64,000 bases of DNA from Gnetum montanum. Its lineage: Eukaryota > Streptophyta > Gnetopsida > Gnetales > Gnetaceae. Positions 22,552-33,131 of the stretch are shown piece after piece (position 1 is the stretch's first letter; each line of letters starts with the position of its first letter). The notes under the pieces were generated by a model. The model made no database searches. It was not told the DNA's origin and saw nothing but the letters and a program-made list of their open reading frames with translations. The position numbers and the translations under genes were made by a program. The DNA lies in assembly GCA_015680685.1 (NCBI GenBank), contig MNCI01008727.1, forward strand, positions 194,452 to 258,451, read 5' to 3'.

Positions 22552-22820
22552 GCGCAGCTAGGTCTGGAGCTTTCACCCAGAGGAAGGTTAAGACATTGGG
22601 TTACTTTATGGTATAAGACCATGCGCCAGCCATACGACATCGAACAGCGGGTCGGAACCAGCCGATAGTGCCCGCGGTTTTTGAAAGGTGTGCCATTATC
22701 AGTTGTAACTTGTAATAGATAATGGAGTGCCGAAATGACCCCAACCCCAATCATTTGAAAAGCGAGAGCAATAAAAACAATATTTCTTCGACTAATAAAA
22801 ACAATATTTCTTCAACTAAA
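22552..22820. other. GC-richer segment present only in copy 1 of the direct repeat
   Basis: About 250 bases interrupt the alignment to copy 2 (junction at about 43340). It is visibly less AT-rich than its surroundings and contains a 25-bp tandem duplication near its end (aaaaacaatatttcttc, 22772-22818). A box-B-like gggtcggaacc and a T run (tttttg) suggested a pol III SINE, but no matching A box or target duplication was found. An open minus-strand frame (22506-22754) has no recognised domain. It may be an insertion in copy 1 or a deletion in copy 2. Confidence 0.5.
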
Positions 22821-22960
22821 AATGTGAGTAACAAGAGAAAAAGCTTCACGATTCCATCCACGCAAATTTTATCGTCGTTTTGCTGTTTCGTGAAGTTCGT
22901 TTTACTTTCTCTTCGTTATCCAGTGTCTGCAGTCGGAGCCAGTCACCTTGACTTTTCACA

Positions 22961-22985
22961 ATATATATATATACATATATATACA
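22961..22985 (+). repeat. TA-rich simple repeat / TATA-like block
   Basis: Alternating AT with a single c sits ten bases after a W-box core TTGACT (22948-22953). In copy 2 of the direct repeat (43480-43495) the same place reads ttgagt and tatataaa, so the W-box core is lost there. Whether this is a promoter is not known. Confidence 0.5.
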
Positions 22986-22990
22986 CTTTC

Positions 22991-23674
22991 TTATACGGTC
23001 AAAGTAGTCTCATCAGGACACTGCCACGAAAAGAGAATTTTAGTGTTGATGGCATTGTTATCAGCAGTGAAATGGTGAGGAATGGTCAACAATTCAACGT
23101 TGAAACAATTTTATCACGTGTCTAAGCTTGTTAACGTTTTTTAAATCCAAGTACAATCTGGGAGGTTTACTGGGAAGACAACTACGGCTTTTTAATCAGC
23201 AAATGGTGTTTGGTTTACTGGGAAGATAACTACAGCTTTTTTGACGGCAAAAAGAAAAGGTGGTGTTTGGCATCAAATATGGTTTAGAAGAAAGAATGGC
23301 AATTTCACTCACAAAATATGCCCTTTGAATATATATGGTAGAATTTAATACATTTTAGAAAGGTATTCCATTGGAATCAGAAAAATTCTTAAAATGAGTT
23401 CTTTGTTGTCACTTGACCATTATCCAATCTAAACTTTCTTTATTGTTTTTTTTAAAAAGTTTTACTTGTATAGGTTATACAATAGAAAGGAATTAAAGTT
23501 TTATTACCTGCAAGTAAAATGATTATGTTATCAGTTTTGAAAATATCCATTAGAGTTTAAAAAAGAAATTTGTATGTTTAAGAAAATGTAGTATGTCTTT
23601 AATGCTATACGTATTGCACATTTACACACTTAGAATTTTCAATCTATCATGCATGTTACCCGAGAGCATGTCTT
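22991..23674. other. Intergenic upstream of CRK gene, no gene seen
   Basis: It contains a near-duplicate pair 'ggtttactgggaaga(c/t)aactac(g/a)gcttttt' at about 23165 and 23211. No coding signal was found. Confidence 0.5.
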
Positions 23675-24140
23675 TAATTTGACCGTATATTTTCAAGCCT
23701 GCCAGCTGGTTGTATTTATCGTATTTAATTTTGTTGTTGCAATCCATGGACCTTGACTTTGACCCTGGCAATTCGACTGTATATTTTCAAGCCTACCAGC
23801 TGTATTTAATTTTGTTGTTGCAATTCAAGGATCTTAACTTTGATTCTAGCAATTTGACTATATTTTCAAGCCTGCCGTCGTATTTAATTCTGTTGTTCCA
23901 ATTCATGGACCTTGACTTTGACCCCGGCAATTTCACTGTATATTTTCAAACCTGCGGGGGTCGCCGTATTTAATTCTGTTGTTGCAATTCATCAACCTTA
24001 ACTTTGACCTCGGCAATTTCAATTCATCAACCTTAACTTTGACCTCGGCAATTTCACTGTATATTTTCAAGCCTGCCAGCTTGTCGTATTTCATTTTGTT
24101 GTTGCAATCCATAGACCTTGACTTTGACCCCGACTCTCGA
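23675..24140 (+). promoter_or_regulatory. Tandem W-box-rich array upstream of the CRK gene
   Basis: About five imperfect units of roughly 85-90 bp contain gtatattttcaagcctgcc, then gtatttaattttgttgttgc and accttgactttgacc. Each well-preserved unit ends with two abutting W-box cores (TTGACT then TTGACC), the target of WRKY transcription factors. Cores are at 23680, 23753, 23759, 23854, 23912, 23918, 24004, 24039, 24118 and 24124. The last lies about 157 bases before the CRK start codon. A short internal duplication (24011-24045) adds one core. WRKY binding is inferred from the motif; CRK genes are widely WRKY-responsive in other plants. Open frames through the array are incidental. Confidence 0.75.
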
Positions 24141-24197
24141 ACAATTTTTCAGATTTTTTTTGCTTTCCTTTCTGACATCTGGAAACATAATTCACAT

Positions 24198-24241
24198 TCA
24201 TCACTCTCCCGTCTCCACCCATCACTCTCCCGTCTCCACCC
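24198..24241 (+). repeat. 22-bp tandem duplication in CRK leader
   Basis: catcactctcccgtctccac occurs twice, 22 bp apart, in a CT-rich stretch just before the start codon, probably in the 5' UTR or core promoter. No clear TATA box was seen between it and the array. Confidence 0.8.
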
Positions 24242-24285
24242 ATATGTCATGTCTGTAATCTGAGCCTGGTATTCACGGACTCAGC

Positions 24286-27073
24286 ATGAGCACACGCTCT
24301 GCATCCTTTCTTACATTTTGCCTCGTCTTTGCTTTTCTTGCCAATTATGGGGCAGCGGTTCCTGCCGGTTACAGCTGCGACGGTAGCTTGACAGAGAAAA
24401 ATAACGGTAGCTTGACAGAGAAAAATCGACAGACAGTATTGGGTGAATTGCTAAATTCATCAACGCAGCCTGCAACATACAAAATTTCTTACAGTAACTT
24501 GACAGAGAAAAATCACAAAACTTCTTACAGTAACTTGACAGAGAAAAATCTAAAGACAGTATTGGGTGAATTGCTAAATTCATCAATGCAGCCGGCAGCA
24601 TACAAAACTTCTTATGCTCCTGCCGCTACTGCAGGAGGAGTTCGCCAAAATTCTTATGCTCCTGCTGCTACTGCAGGAGGAGTTCGCCAAAATTCTTCAG
24701 CGATTTATGGACTTCTGCAGTGCTACGCAGGCACCAATTCGAGTCAGTGCAATGAATGTGCACAAGATGCTGTTATTTCCATTCCTGCAAGGTGCCCTAA
24801 TGCACCTGCTGCAATGGCCTATTTCGATAATTGCTTCCTCCGCTTTGATAACTCCAATTTTACAGGCGTGCTTGACACATATCATCTTTGGTCTATGTCG
24901 AATACAAACAAAGCCCCAGGTGATGCTGCTGTGTTTGATGAGGCAGCTCACCAGTTGCTCAATAATCTCATCCCAAAAGCTCTACAACGATCGAGCCCTA
25001 GTTATGCCTTTGGATCTAATGTCTCCGAAAACACTACAATCTATGGATTTGTACAGTGCTGGAAGGACATCTCGGCAGAGGATTGTAGAAATTGTCTCGA
25101 CATTGTCTTAAGTGTGCTGCAGGATAACGTAAAGGAAAAAAAAGGAGGCAGAGCCGTGGCAGGTAGCTGTCTTGTTCGGTATGAGATCTACCGTTTCTTC
25201 CCTGCAACTCTTCCTCAGCCTCCGCCTGCCCCTTTACATGCTCCAACCCCACGGCCCAAAACCCCACAGCTTTCACCGCCACCGCCCAAAACCCCACAGA
25301 TTCCACCGCCCTCTCTTAGCTCCAATGATTCAAGTAAGTATAGTTATTATTATTCCATATTATCTGTCAGCACAACTTATTCCGAGATTTCATAGAATAG
25401 ATGTTAAGTTTTGTAACCTGCTGATTGGCAGACAAACAGCTTTCTAAGTTGGCAGTGATTTTATCGGCAACAGTTGGGTCTCTGTTGGGAGTTCTGCTTT
25501 TGTTGTGTATTAGCTTTTTAGCGTACAGAAGGAGGAGGAGAAGAACCCTTGAAACAGGGGCCATGAAGGAGACAGAGGATAATTTGGCAGATGAGGGTGT
25601 TATAACCATGTTTGACATGGAAACGTTGAAGGCTGCAACCAATAATTTTGATGAAAACCTCAAACTAGGAGGGAGGATTTGGTGTAGTTTACAAGGTTAT
25701 CTAAATTTAATTTTCTATGTTAGCAATTTCGAAATTATATTTAGCCCTTGGTATCAGTTACTCTCTAACAATATTTTTAGCCGACACTGAAATTTAATGA
25801 TACTGTTTACTCACAGGCAACCCTGCCTAATGGAGTAGTAGCTGCAAAAAGGCTACTTGTGCCATCCTCTCGTGGGAAACAAGAATTTGTGAATGAAATA
25901 AACCTTCTTGCCCAAATTCAGCATCGGAACCTCATAATCTTGCTTGGTTGCTGCACTGAAGGCTCTCATAGGATCCTAGTATATGAGTTCTTGCCAAATG
26001 GCAGCCTGGACAAGATTCTTTTTGGTAAACTTTCAATAATTTTTAGGTTTAAAGTTCTAGAGCAAGTCAGAGAATTTATTATCATTATTATTATTTTTGA
26101 AATTTGAGAGTTCAGGATTCGTTTATTGTAACGTTTAATACAGATAGGCAAAAGGCAACGTTTCTGAATTGGGAGAAACGTTACACCATTATCTTAGGGA
26201 CAGCTAAAGTGCTTAGGTATTTACACGAGGAAAGCAAATTAAAAATCATCCACCGAGATATCAAAGCAAATAATATTTTATTGGATGAGAAATTTGATGC
26301 TAAGCTTGCAGATTTTGGGTTGGCAAGGCTCTTCCAAGAAGATCAAAGTCACGTTCAAACCAGAGTTGCTGGAACCTAGTAAGTGATTTTAAAGGATTGA
26401 GTAGATTTATGGCTATATTACAGCATTCATCTGATTTCTAATTTGAGAATTTTTCTGTTTCGTCAGTGGATACATGGCTCCAGAGTATGCTATGCAAGGT
26501 CAACTATCAAGCAAATCAGATGTATATAGCTTTGGTATTCTTGTTGTAGAAATCGTAACAGGAAAAAGAAACAGTGAATTTGACACTGAAATGGGTGTTT
26601 CAAGCCTTCTAGGATGGGTATGTTGTTTTACTTATGGTTATTTGTTTCCTTCATTTGTTATGGAGTGATACAAATTGAAAGGAATACTTTTCAAGTTTTT
26701 AATTGGCATGGCTTCAATCTACTCTCATTAGGCATGGAGTCTGTACCAAGAAGAGAATATTTCAATGATGGTTGATGAGGTTGTAAAGGCAACAGGCAGT
26801 ATGGAAGAGGTCATAAGGTGCATTCATGTTGCACTTTTATGTACACAAGTTGATCCATCTTTGAGACCTTCAATGTCAACAGTACTGCTCATGCTTTCCA
26901 GTGCCTCAGTCACTCTGCCAATTCCAACACAACCTGCATTTGTGATTCTCAACCAGAATGTTGAAAGACCTCAAAGGTCTACACAAAAAAATTCGACTTT
27001 AACAAATTTAAGTCCAACTACCCAACATTTCACAAATGCAACTGTTTCTACTTCTGATATTGAGCCCAGGTAA
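24286..27073 (+). CDS. Cysteine-rich receptor-like kinase (CRK), 2-bp lesion in glycine loop
   Basis: This is a plasma-membrane receptor kinase of the DUF26 class. Exons, placed from GT-AG sites and paralogy, are 24286-25333, 25432-25695, 25817-26024, 26144-26378, 26467-26617 and 26732-27073. Exon 1 encodes a signal peptide ([19 protein letters not shown]), then two DUF26 domains with C-x8-C-x2-C at [13 protein letters not shown] and [13 protein letters not shown], and a Pro-rich stalk. Exon 2 gives a transmembrane helix ([19 protein letters not shown]) and the juxtamembrane part. Exons 3-6 hold [32 protein letters not shown] and SDVYSFG. All phases join correctly except that exon 2 lacks two bases near 25671 (gggagg against gagggagg in the paralog at 39211). 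This breaks GEGGFG and leads to TAA at 25828-25830, giving about 441 residues without a kinase. It is either a recent pseudogene, a sequence error or a kinase-less receptor. Confidence 0.85.
24380..24700 (+). repeat. In-frame tandem microduplications in CRK exon 1
   Basis: Several nested repeats sit between the signal peptide and the first DUF26 cysteines. They are a 24-bp unit coding GSLTEKN twice, a 36-bp unit coding SYSNLTEKN twice, a longer unit coding [10 protein letters not shown] twice (spacing 129 bp), and a 42-bp unit coding [14 protein letters not shown] twice. All lengths are multiples of three, so the frame stays open. Each SNLTEKN adds an N-linked glycosylation sequon (NLT). Confidence 0.85.
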
Positions 27074-27514
27074 TTGTACTGTATGAAATAGGCTACATAA
27101 GCTGCAGGCTTTCATGTTTGGTATTTATGTGATACTTAAAAACCAGAGAGAGTATATCTCACCTCTTGAAGTTTTTATATGAATTGCAAATTTTGGGTGC
27201 AGACGAACATTTTCCCAAATTTAAGTTACTGCCGATATTGCATGACTATCGATTTTGCTCACAAATGTATAGCCTTCCAGTGTAAATAAATTGAGGGAAA
27301 AAGTTTGGATAGGACCTCTATTTTGTATTATGTAACCAGAGAAATTTCGGAGTGTTTCAGTATGGTGCCTAAACATTGCAGAATGTAGAGTAATTGTTCC
27401 ATGCCCCTCTGCTAGGTAAGAAACCATGCTTCATTATAGCATGTGTGCACTTGAACATTTAATTCTCTTAGAAATTAAGAAAAGGTTGCTTGTTACTAAG
27501 AAAGGATTTGAATC
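27074..27514 (+). repeat. CRK 3'-flank segmental duplication, copy 2, first part
   Basis: The 3' UTR and flank align with 3591-4100 (for example gatgtttggtatttatgtgat, gaacatttaa, gaaattaagaaaag). Non-coding; no polyadenylation signal can be assigned with confidence. Confidence 0.75.
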
Positions 27515-28660
27515 TTCAATTTAATTTACAATTGTAAGCATAAAACAGGAACAAGGCAAAAAAATCAGGTTGTAAAGGAAACAAGCTTTAAATATAGAAC
27601 CAACTAATAACTATAGCATATTGTATACTTCAATAAAATCATGGGTACATTCCTGTGTTCATAGAACAACAATTTAAAATGCAATACAATACAATGATTT
27701 TTATATCTAAAAATTTACAATATTTTACATAAAATTAAAACTTTTAATACTTTTATTTATTATTGTCTAAGAACTATTAACAATCAATAAAGTTAAACAA
27801 AAGTTGTAAAAGAATTTACTTAAAAAATAATGTTTTTGAGAAAAATGATAAAAACAAATAATAATAAAAATAGAAATATATGTTAATAGTAGGTTTGGTC
27901 ATCCATCAATAAAAATTGTTAAATGAGTGTATGACATATTAAGACTAGTACATGAAAACATCAATACCTATGGCTTAAAAGTTAGTTGTAAGCTTTGCTG
28001 AAAATTAACAAGAATAAATGTTGTAATTTAGGACAAATGCGGTAAACAAAACTGGAAGTTGAAGGTTGAAGACAATGAAAATCCCAACTTGAAGCTCTTT
28101 CTTGATCTACCCAATATAGGGTTTGTTACTCAAATGAATTTGTAAATCGTTGCACTAAAAATTACTAACTTGCATTCCCAAGCACAAGCTCCTTTTAAAA
28201 AAAAAATGGACTGCACAACTAAAAGTTGCATAAGATGAATGCACTGTGCACCCAAAGGGTACATAGAAGACAAACTCAATAGAAATGACTAGAAGTTTTT
28301 TTTCTTTTTTTTTTAACCTTTGCATTTGCCCCTTCATACTTTTGTCCTCTTTGGTAAAATGTTCAATTCAATATAGACCTTTATTCAATTTGATAGAATT
28401 TGATGTAGTGAGTAGTTGAGAATTAATGCACTTCTTATTGATAAGGTGGTTGAAAATTAAATCAAATTAAATCACTTCATATCCTTTTGTCACTTGGTAC
28501 TGTATCTTGGCTACCATAAAATTTAAAAAATGAAATAAAATAGAATGAAACTTATCAAAAATGTTTTAGTGTATTATTAAAACATTTCTACCAAGAAGTG
28601 ATGGTAAATGTTTGGTGGCAATGGATTTGTTGTGGCAACATAGACCATAATGCTCTAATT
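27515..28660 (-). mobile_element. Unclassified dispersed element, copy 2 (inverted), about 1.15 kb
   Basis: The paralogous flank at about 4090-4115 lacks this DNA, so the boundaries come from a natural empty site. The right-to-left reading of 27515-27830 matches 2700-3010 and 38030-38335, including the 3'-end run acctgatttttttgccttg and its final cctgtttta. No coding capacity or inverted termini were recognised. A short stretch of eight to nine T (about 28300) and several A/T runs are not diagnostic. Confidence 0.65.
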
Positions 28661-29650
28661 AGGAAATCAACTTGAGAGGAAAGAAGCATGACTACACAAC
28701 ATAGATATTTATGTAAACTTGATTGGTTAACAAAGGCTACAAACTTCTCCAATTACATCAAGGGCTGAAAAGTTTTTGATGGTGGTTCTGGCTTGGAAAG
28801 TCATAGAAAATGATAGAAATGTTCTAGATCTACATTAATAGCCCTTCATATTGTGAATTGTGAAACTACACAAACATTGCATTTTCAATAAAACAGGATA
28901 AACGATTATATTTTTTAATAAATTTAAATTAAAAAGAATATAATATAATATTTTTTAATAAATTTTAAAGGTATGTTTTAAATTGTCCTTGATAGTTATG
29001 AAAGGTATAGACTAATCACGGTAACAACCTTCTAAAAAGATCATGACAATCATCCTCAAGTATACATAATAAAATACTTATTTCTTCTAACTTTTTCCTA
29101 ATTTAGTAAAGAAATATTTTTTGAGAAACTTTGTTTTTGATAAAATTTTTTTAGGCTTTAAGCATATAAGAATTTTGAAGGTAGGTTAAAAACGATGATT
29201 TTTTACTAATAAGATAGTATCAAGAAATATAAAATGGATTTATTATTGTGAAGCTTAGGTATCCAATGACATAGCAATCCACAATTTAATTAATATAAAA
29301 TCTTTTTCATATAATAATGTGATTATACTTACAATAAACTAAAATTCTAAATTATTACTAACATTTTTCTATGATTTTGAAGAAAAGTAACGATCTTAAA
29401 CATAATGAAGTATTAATTCTCAAAGTTGTTATCAAAGCATAATCTACATGTCCTATTTGACATAAATATCTAATTGAATTTTTTATTGGATGCATTTAGA
29501 ACAAACTAATTTGAATTATGAATCACAAAGTAATTTGCATTAATTTGAAATCAATATCTCCTATTATTTATGTAAAATTTTACTTTCATGTGTTGAGGTA
29601 TTGCAGGTATATAATTCAACCTCTAGAATATTATTCAATCTAACATGTCA
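28661..29650 (+). repeat. CRK 3'-flank duplication, copy 2, second part with empty LINE site
   Basis: This aligns with 4115-4862 and then, without a break, with 10159-10390. The junction aatctacatgtcctatttgac at 29441-29461 is the empty site for the LINE in copy 1. Non-coding. Confidence 0.85.
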
Positions 29651-30718
29651 TATGATTAGAGAAGATATTTATTTTCAATATAAAAAATAAAAAAGAAATG
29701 TTTTTGAAAGCTATATTATTTTACTAATCATTTATGTTGGTAATAGTGATACTCTGAATAATACTTATAAATTTTTTTATATTGTAATCAAAATTTTGGT
29801 ACAAATAATGCTATTTAAGTTAGAAAAATTAAAATGGTTTGTTTCTAAGTAGACATATCTTAACCATGACATCATTTCAAAGGCACTTTATGAAGAAAGA
29901 TATTTTAATATATATTTAGTTTTAATTTAAAAAACTTAAAATTTCAATTTGACGATGAAAAGTTATTAACGGTATGACTGGGATATGGACAAATGCTCAT
30001 TAGCATAGTGTTATATAATCTTATGTGCATAGTATATAATAAAATATGCTTAATCAAATATTCATAATAATATAATAATTACAAAAATTCTAGAAGTAGT
30101 TGCATTTCAATATTCAACCATTAAATATATAAAAGATCTACAATTAAGCATAAAGCATAATATCAAATAGAGCATACAAACTTTAATAAATAGATTGTAT
30201 CATCTAGGTTAAGAATAACAATTTAATGTTATTATTTACAAATCACTTATTGAAATGCATGTAAGAACTTTAAATTAAATAATTAAAGCTATGTGAAATG
30301 TCAAGTTATTACCATTATTTAATTTATTAGATTTAATTATTATAAATTAGTAAATTATAAGTTATAAGAAGTGTTTTAAAATACAATAAGCAAGTATTTG
30401 ATTTTAAATTTAAAAGAAAAACAAAACAAAACAAAAAGTAGGCTAAAAGTCCACTAGAACCAATGGAGGATTTGTATGATTATGATATGTCTTTTGTTTC
30501 ATTCTTAGGACCAATTACATCACATTCAACATAAAAGTCTTCACTTTTATCCATTATTATGACTACTTACATTACATTTAACTTACAGCTTTACAACTTT
30601 GCTCAAAGTGTAGAGCATGACAAAAGAATAGTTGGTTGCATCCTTTACAACTTTGAATAGTCTACTTTGATGATCCCACTACCCATGACATCGATTAGCC
30701 AACAGGACTTTGAGTTTT
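29651..30718. other. AT-rich, no gene seen
   Basis: This is long, strongly AT-rich sequence without open frames or recognised repeats. It may hold unrecognisable transposon remains. Confidence 0.5.
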
Positions 30719-30830
30719 CTTTATCCAAAAAGGAAACCCTTAACTTTATCATAGCCATTACATTACCTATCTTTCTTTATCCAAAAAGGAAACCCTTAAC
30801 TTTATCATAGCCATTACATTACCTATCTTA
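30719..30830 (+). repeat. 56-bp tandem duplication
   Basis: Two nearly identical adjacent copies begin at 30719 and 30775 (ctttatccaaaaaggaaacc). A 71-codon minus-strand frame (30767-30982) overlaps the second copy. It reads KLHHWLAKTLPGFHTYMED and resembles no family I can name. Confidence 0.9.
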
Positions 30831-31261
30831 AAGGCAGTTAAGGAAAATATGATACATGAAATTGGATTACAAGCAACACCCTCTAAATCAACTTGTTTAA
30901 AGAGACTATCACCCAGGGTATCTTCCATATAAGTATGAAACCCAGGAAGAGTCTTAGCTAACCAATGATGGAGTTTAAACATAAAAATTTTGAAATTTGA
31001 TCTAAGTTAACAAGTGGGATACTGTGCGTACTTAGAAATAATTGCAAGTTTTATTGTAGAAATGAAAATTATATTTTAATGTGATGACATTGTAAATCAA
31101 ATGTATAGAGAGCTAAGTAGATCAGATCCAAATAGGATACAAAACTTTGTGAAACTGAATATATGAGAAATTTTTAAAATAGCATTTTCTTTTGGACATG
31201 GACTGCAAAGCTTTCAAATCTAGCATTTTCTATAATGCTACAATTTCAATTCATGATCAAG

Positions 31262-32035
31262 TTATGAAAGCTTGCTAGGTTGGAAAGGCCTTATACATAA
31301 CTGCGCAGAACCAATCATGCTCCTGCAGGGCCAAATCGAATATGCTAGATGCACTTGTGCATTAACTACCATTGTTCAGCGACCTAGTTTGAGCCTGTTA
31401 ACAAGCAGCTGTGGGAAGGAGCCCACTGCAGCCCCTGTTATTGCAACTTTTGTTGTCATGTCATTCTCCCTTTCAAGTCCTAGCGTCATTATTGTTGTTG
31501 CAAGGCAGCGACCATTTCTAATGTAAATCATTTTACACACGAGCCTTCAATAGAGATCTAGCATAGTTGCAAGAAGCTGCTTTGTATTGTGAAGGAACGA
31601 CAGACTTTCCAGATTTTGCGGTAGCCTCATCGTTGATGTTTTGTTTGCAGCCTGGAATTGATGTTAGTTTTACTACGGGAAACTTAGGGAAACCACGTAC
31701 CCTGAAATCTGGAATGCATGTAGCTCTCCGAAAGGCGAAAATCTGCATTTTCTCATGCACGTTATCGATTATGGTAGTGCGATGGCCGCAAATTTTGCTA
31801 TGCTTTCACTAGCAGAGAAAAATCAGCATTCCATCATCATTCGATAGAATCTGCTGCTGCGTAGACCCTGCTGCATTGCCAACATGAAAACAGAAACTGT
31901 AGAGCTGACAATCCTCCAGAAACTGTAGAGCTGACAATCCTCCACTCTCGACGAACTCATCGCCGACATCGTGCAACATTAATATTTTGTTTCAAACTTT
32001 TCACCGCATCCTATTATATATATAAGAAATCTTTG
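31262..32035 (-). other. Possible gene relic of unknown type
   Basis: This stretch has a more balanced base composition than its flanks and looks gene-like on the minus strand. A TATA-like ttatatatataata (32013-32027 on the complement) is followed by an ATG at about 31974. It opens MSAMSSSRVEDCQLYSFWRI, then a 30-bp tandem duplication (31890-31950, ctgtagagctgacaatcctcc) repeats part of it, and a stop follows. A second open block (31533-31760) reads FAFRRATCIPDFRVRGFPKF and continues to an ending in LLKARV. I do not recognise the protein. It may be a 5' exon of a decayed cellular gene or part of an unknown transposon. Confidence 0.3.
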
Positions 32036-32276
32036 ACACAATTGCCTTTCAAGCTAAAATTAAAAGGCCTTCCTTACTTTTTGCAAGGTTTTACGGTTTA
32101 ATTAAAATTCAAAGATTGGAAATGGCAAGTTTGTTGTCAATAACTTTGGATACTAAAATAGGTGGTGGAGATTTAACAAGATGAATGGTACTTAAACAAA
32201 AATAAAAACAAATTACTTCTAGGGGTTACTCTTACTTGCACAGTGAATGTAATAAGGGCATTTTTGTTCATCTAAC

Positions 32277-32354
32277 TGTGTCAGTACGGCTCCTAAGACA
32301 TAATTAGATGCATTAGGCAATTGGTTTTTGTTTATCTAATTGTGTCAGTACGGC
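32277..32354 (+). repeat. 64-bp direct repeat with tgtgtcagtacggc
   Basis: The motif tgtgtcagtacggc occurs at 32277-32290 and 32341-32354, each preceded by catctaa(c/t) or tatctaat. It lies at the 3' edge of the gypsy fragment that follows and may be linked to its truncation. Confidence 0.7.
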
Positions 32355-32489
32355 GCATTATATGGAATGGTCTGGACTAGTCAGGGGCTTGTAGAATGGG
32401 AGTTTTCACAAGCCTTTGTTTTAGAGTTTGGAGTGCTTGTTCACATTCCATGGTCCATTCAAATAGTGGATTTTTCTTTGTTAATTCTA

Positions 32490-33131
32490 CCAACGGTTTG
32501 ACAATCTTGGAGAAGTTCTAAATGAATTTCCTATAGTAGCTAATGTGTCTAAGGAATGACCGAATGTCTTTGACAGTTTTTGTTGGGTGATTCCTTGGAT
32601 GACCTTAACTTTTTTCGGGTCTACCTCTATTCCTAACTGTGAAATCTTATGCCCCAGTAATACGCCCTCTTGAACCATCAAATGGCTTTTCTGCCAGTTG
32701 AGCTTCAGGTTGGTTTCTATACATCATTTTAGCACTTACTCTAATCGGTCCAGAGCTTGATCAAAGCTTATCCCATAGGTGGAGAAGTCGTCCATAAAGA
32801 CTTCCACTCCATTCTCTATTTGCTATTGGAATATGCTTAACACTAAATGTTGAAACGTGGTAGGAGCATTGCACAAGCCAAATAACATTTGCTTATATGC
32901 AAACGTTCCCTAAGGACTAGTGAACGTTGTTTTGGCTTGGTCTTTTGGTGTGATCCGTATTTGGTTATACCCACTATAACTATCTAGAAAACTGTAATAG
33001 CGATGTTCTACTATGGTGTCTAAGACTTGGTGAAAAAATGACAACGAAAAGTGATCCTTGAATGTTGCCATGTTTAGTAGCCCAAAATCTATACACATCC
33101 TCCATTTGCCTTCCTTTTTATGCAAGATCAC
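32490..33131 (-). pseudogene. Gypsy reverse transcriptase (fragment D)
   Basis: Two open blocks, 32910-33131 (MILHKKEGKWRMCIDFGLLN… to QAKTTFTSP) and 32487-32681 (VQEGVLLGHKISQLGIEVDP), are joined by a frame containing FMDDFSTYG and stops. Together they cover the palm and fingers of RT up to the connection domain. The two catalytic Asp residues of FMDD are intact. Confidence 0.85.

Larger units (their letters stand above)
19985..22990 (+). repeat. About 2.8-kb direct repeat, copy 1
   Basis: This aligns along nearly its whole length with 40775-43500. Shared landmarks are aagcattcatgtgt, then aagtgtaatcataggtcact, taataataa…, tgaggcaaggccttaattct, and at the end gttcgt(t/c)ttactttctcttcg. Identity by eye is roughly 85 per cent or better over long stretches. 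The copy-1 end runs to a TA-rich block (22961-22985), 1.3 kb before the CRK gene. Copy 1 has about 250 extra bases at 22552-22820. An open stretch at 21927-22217 is only partly open in copy 2 (42720-42902), so a gene is unlikely. The unit could be CRK flank copied with the cluster or an unrecognised transposon. Confidence 0.85.

Noticed and set aside
22600-22690. Possible pol III gene or SINE (box-B-like gggtcggaacc followed by a T run)
   Set aside because: No matching A box at the right spacing, no cloverleaf, no SRP or snRNA core motif and no target duplication could be found by eye.
23710-24263. Two open frames through the W-box array
   Set aside because: They repeat with the array (LILLLQSMDLDFDPGN-like units) and are broken by unit-length changes; non-coding promoter repeat is the simpler reading.
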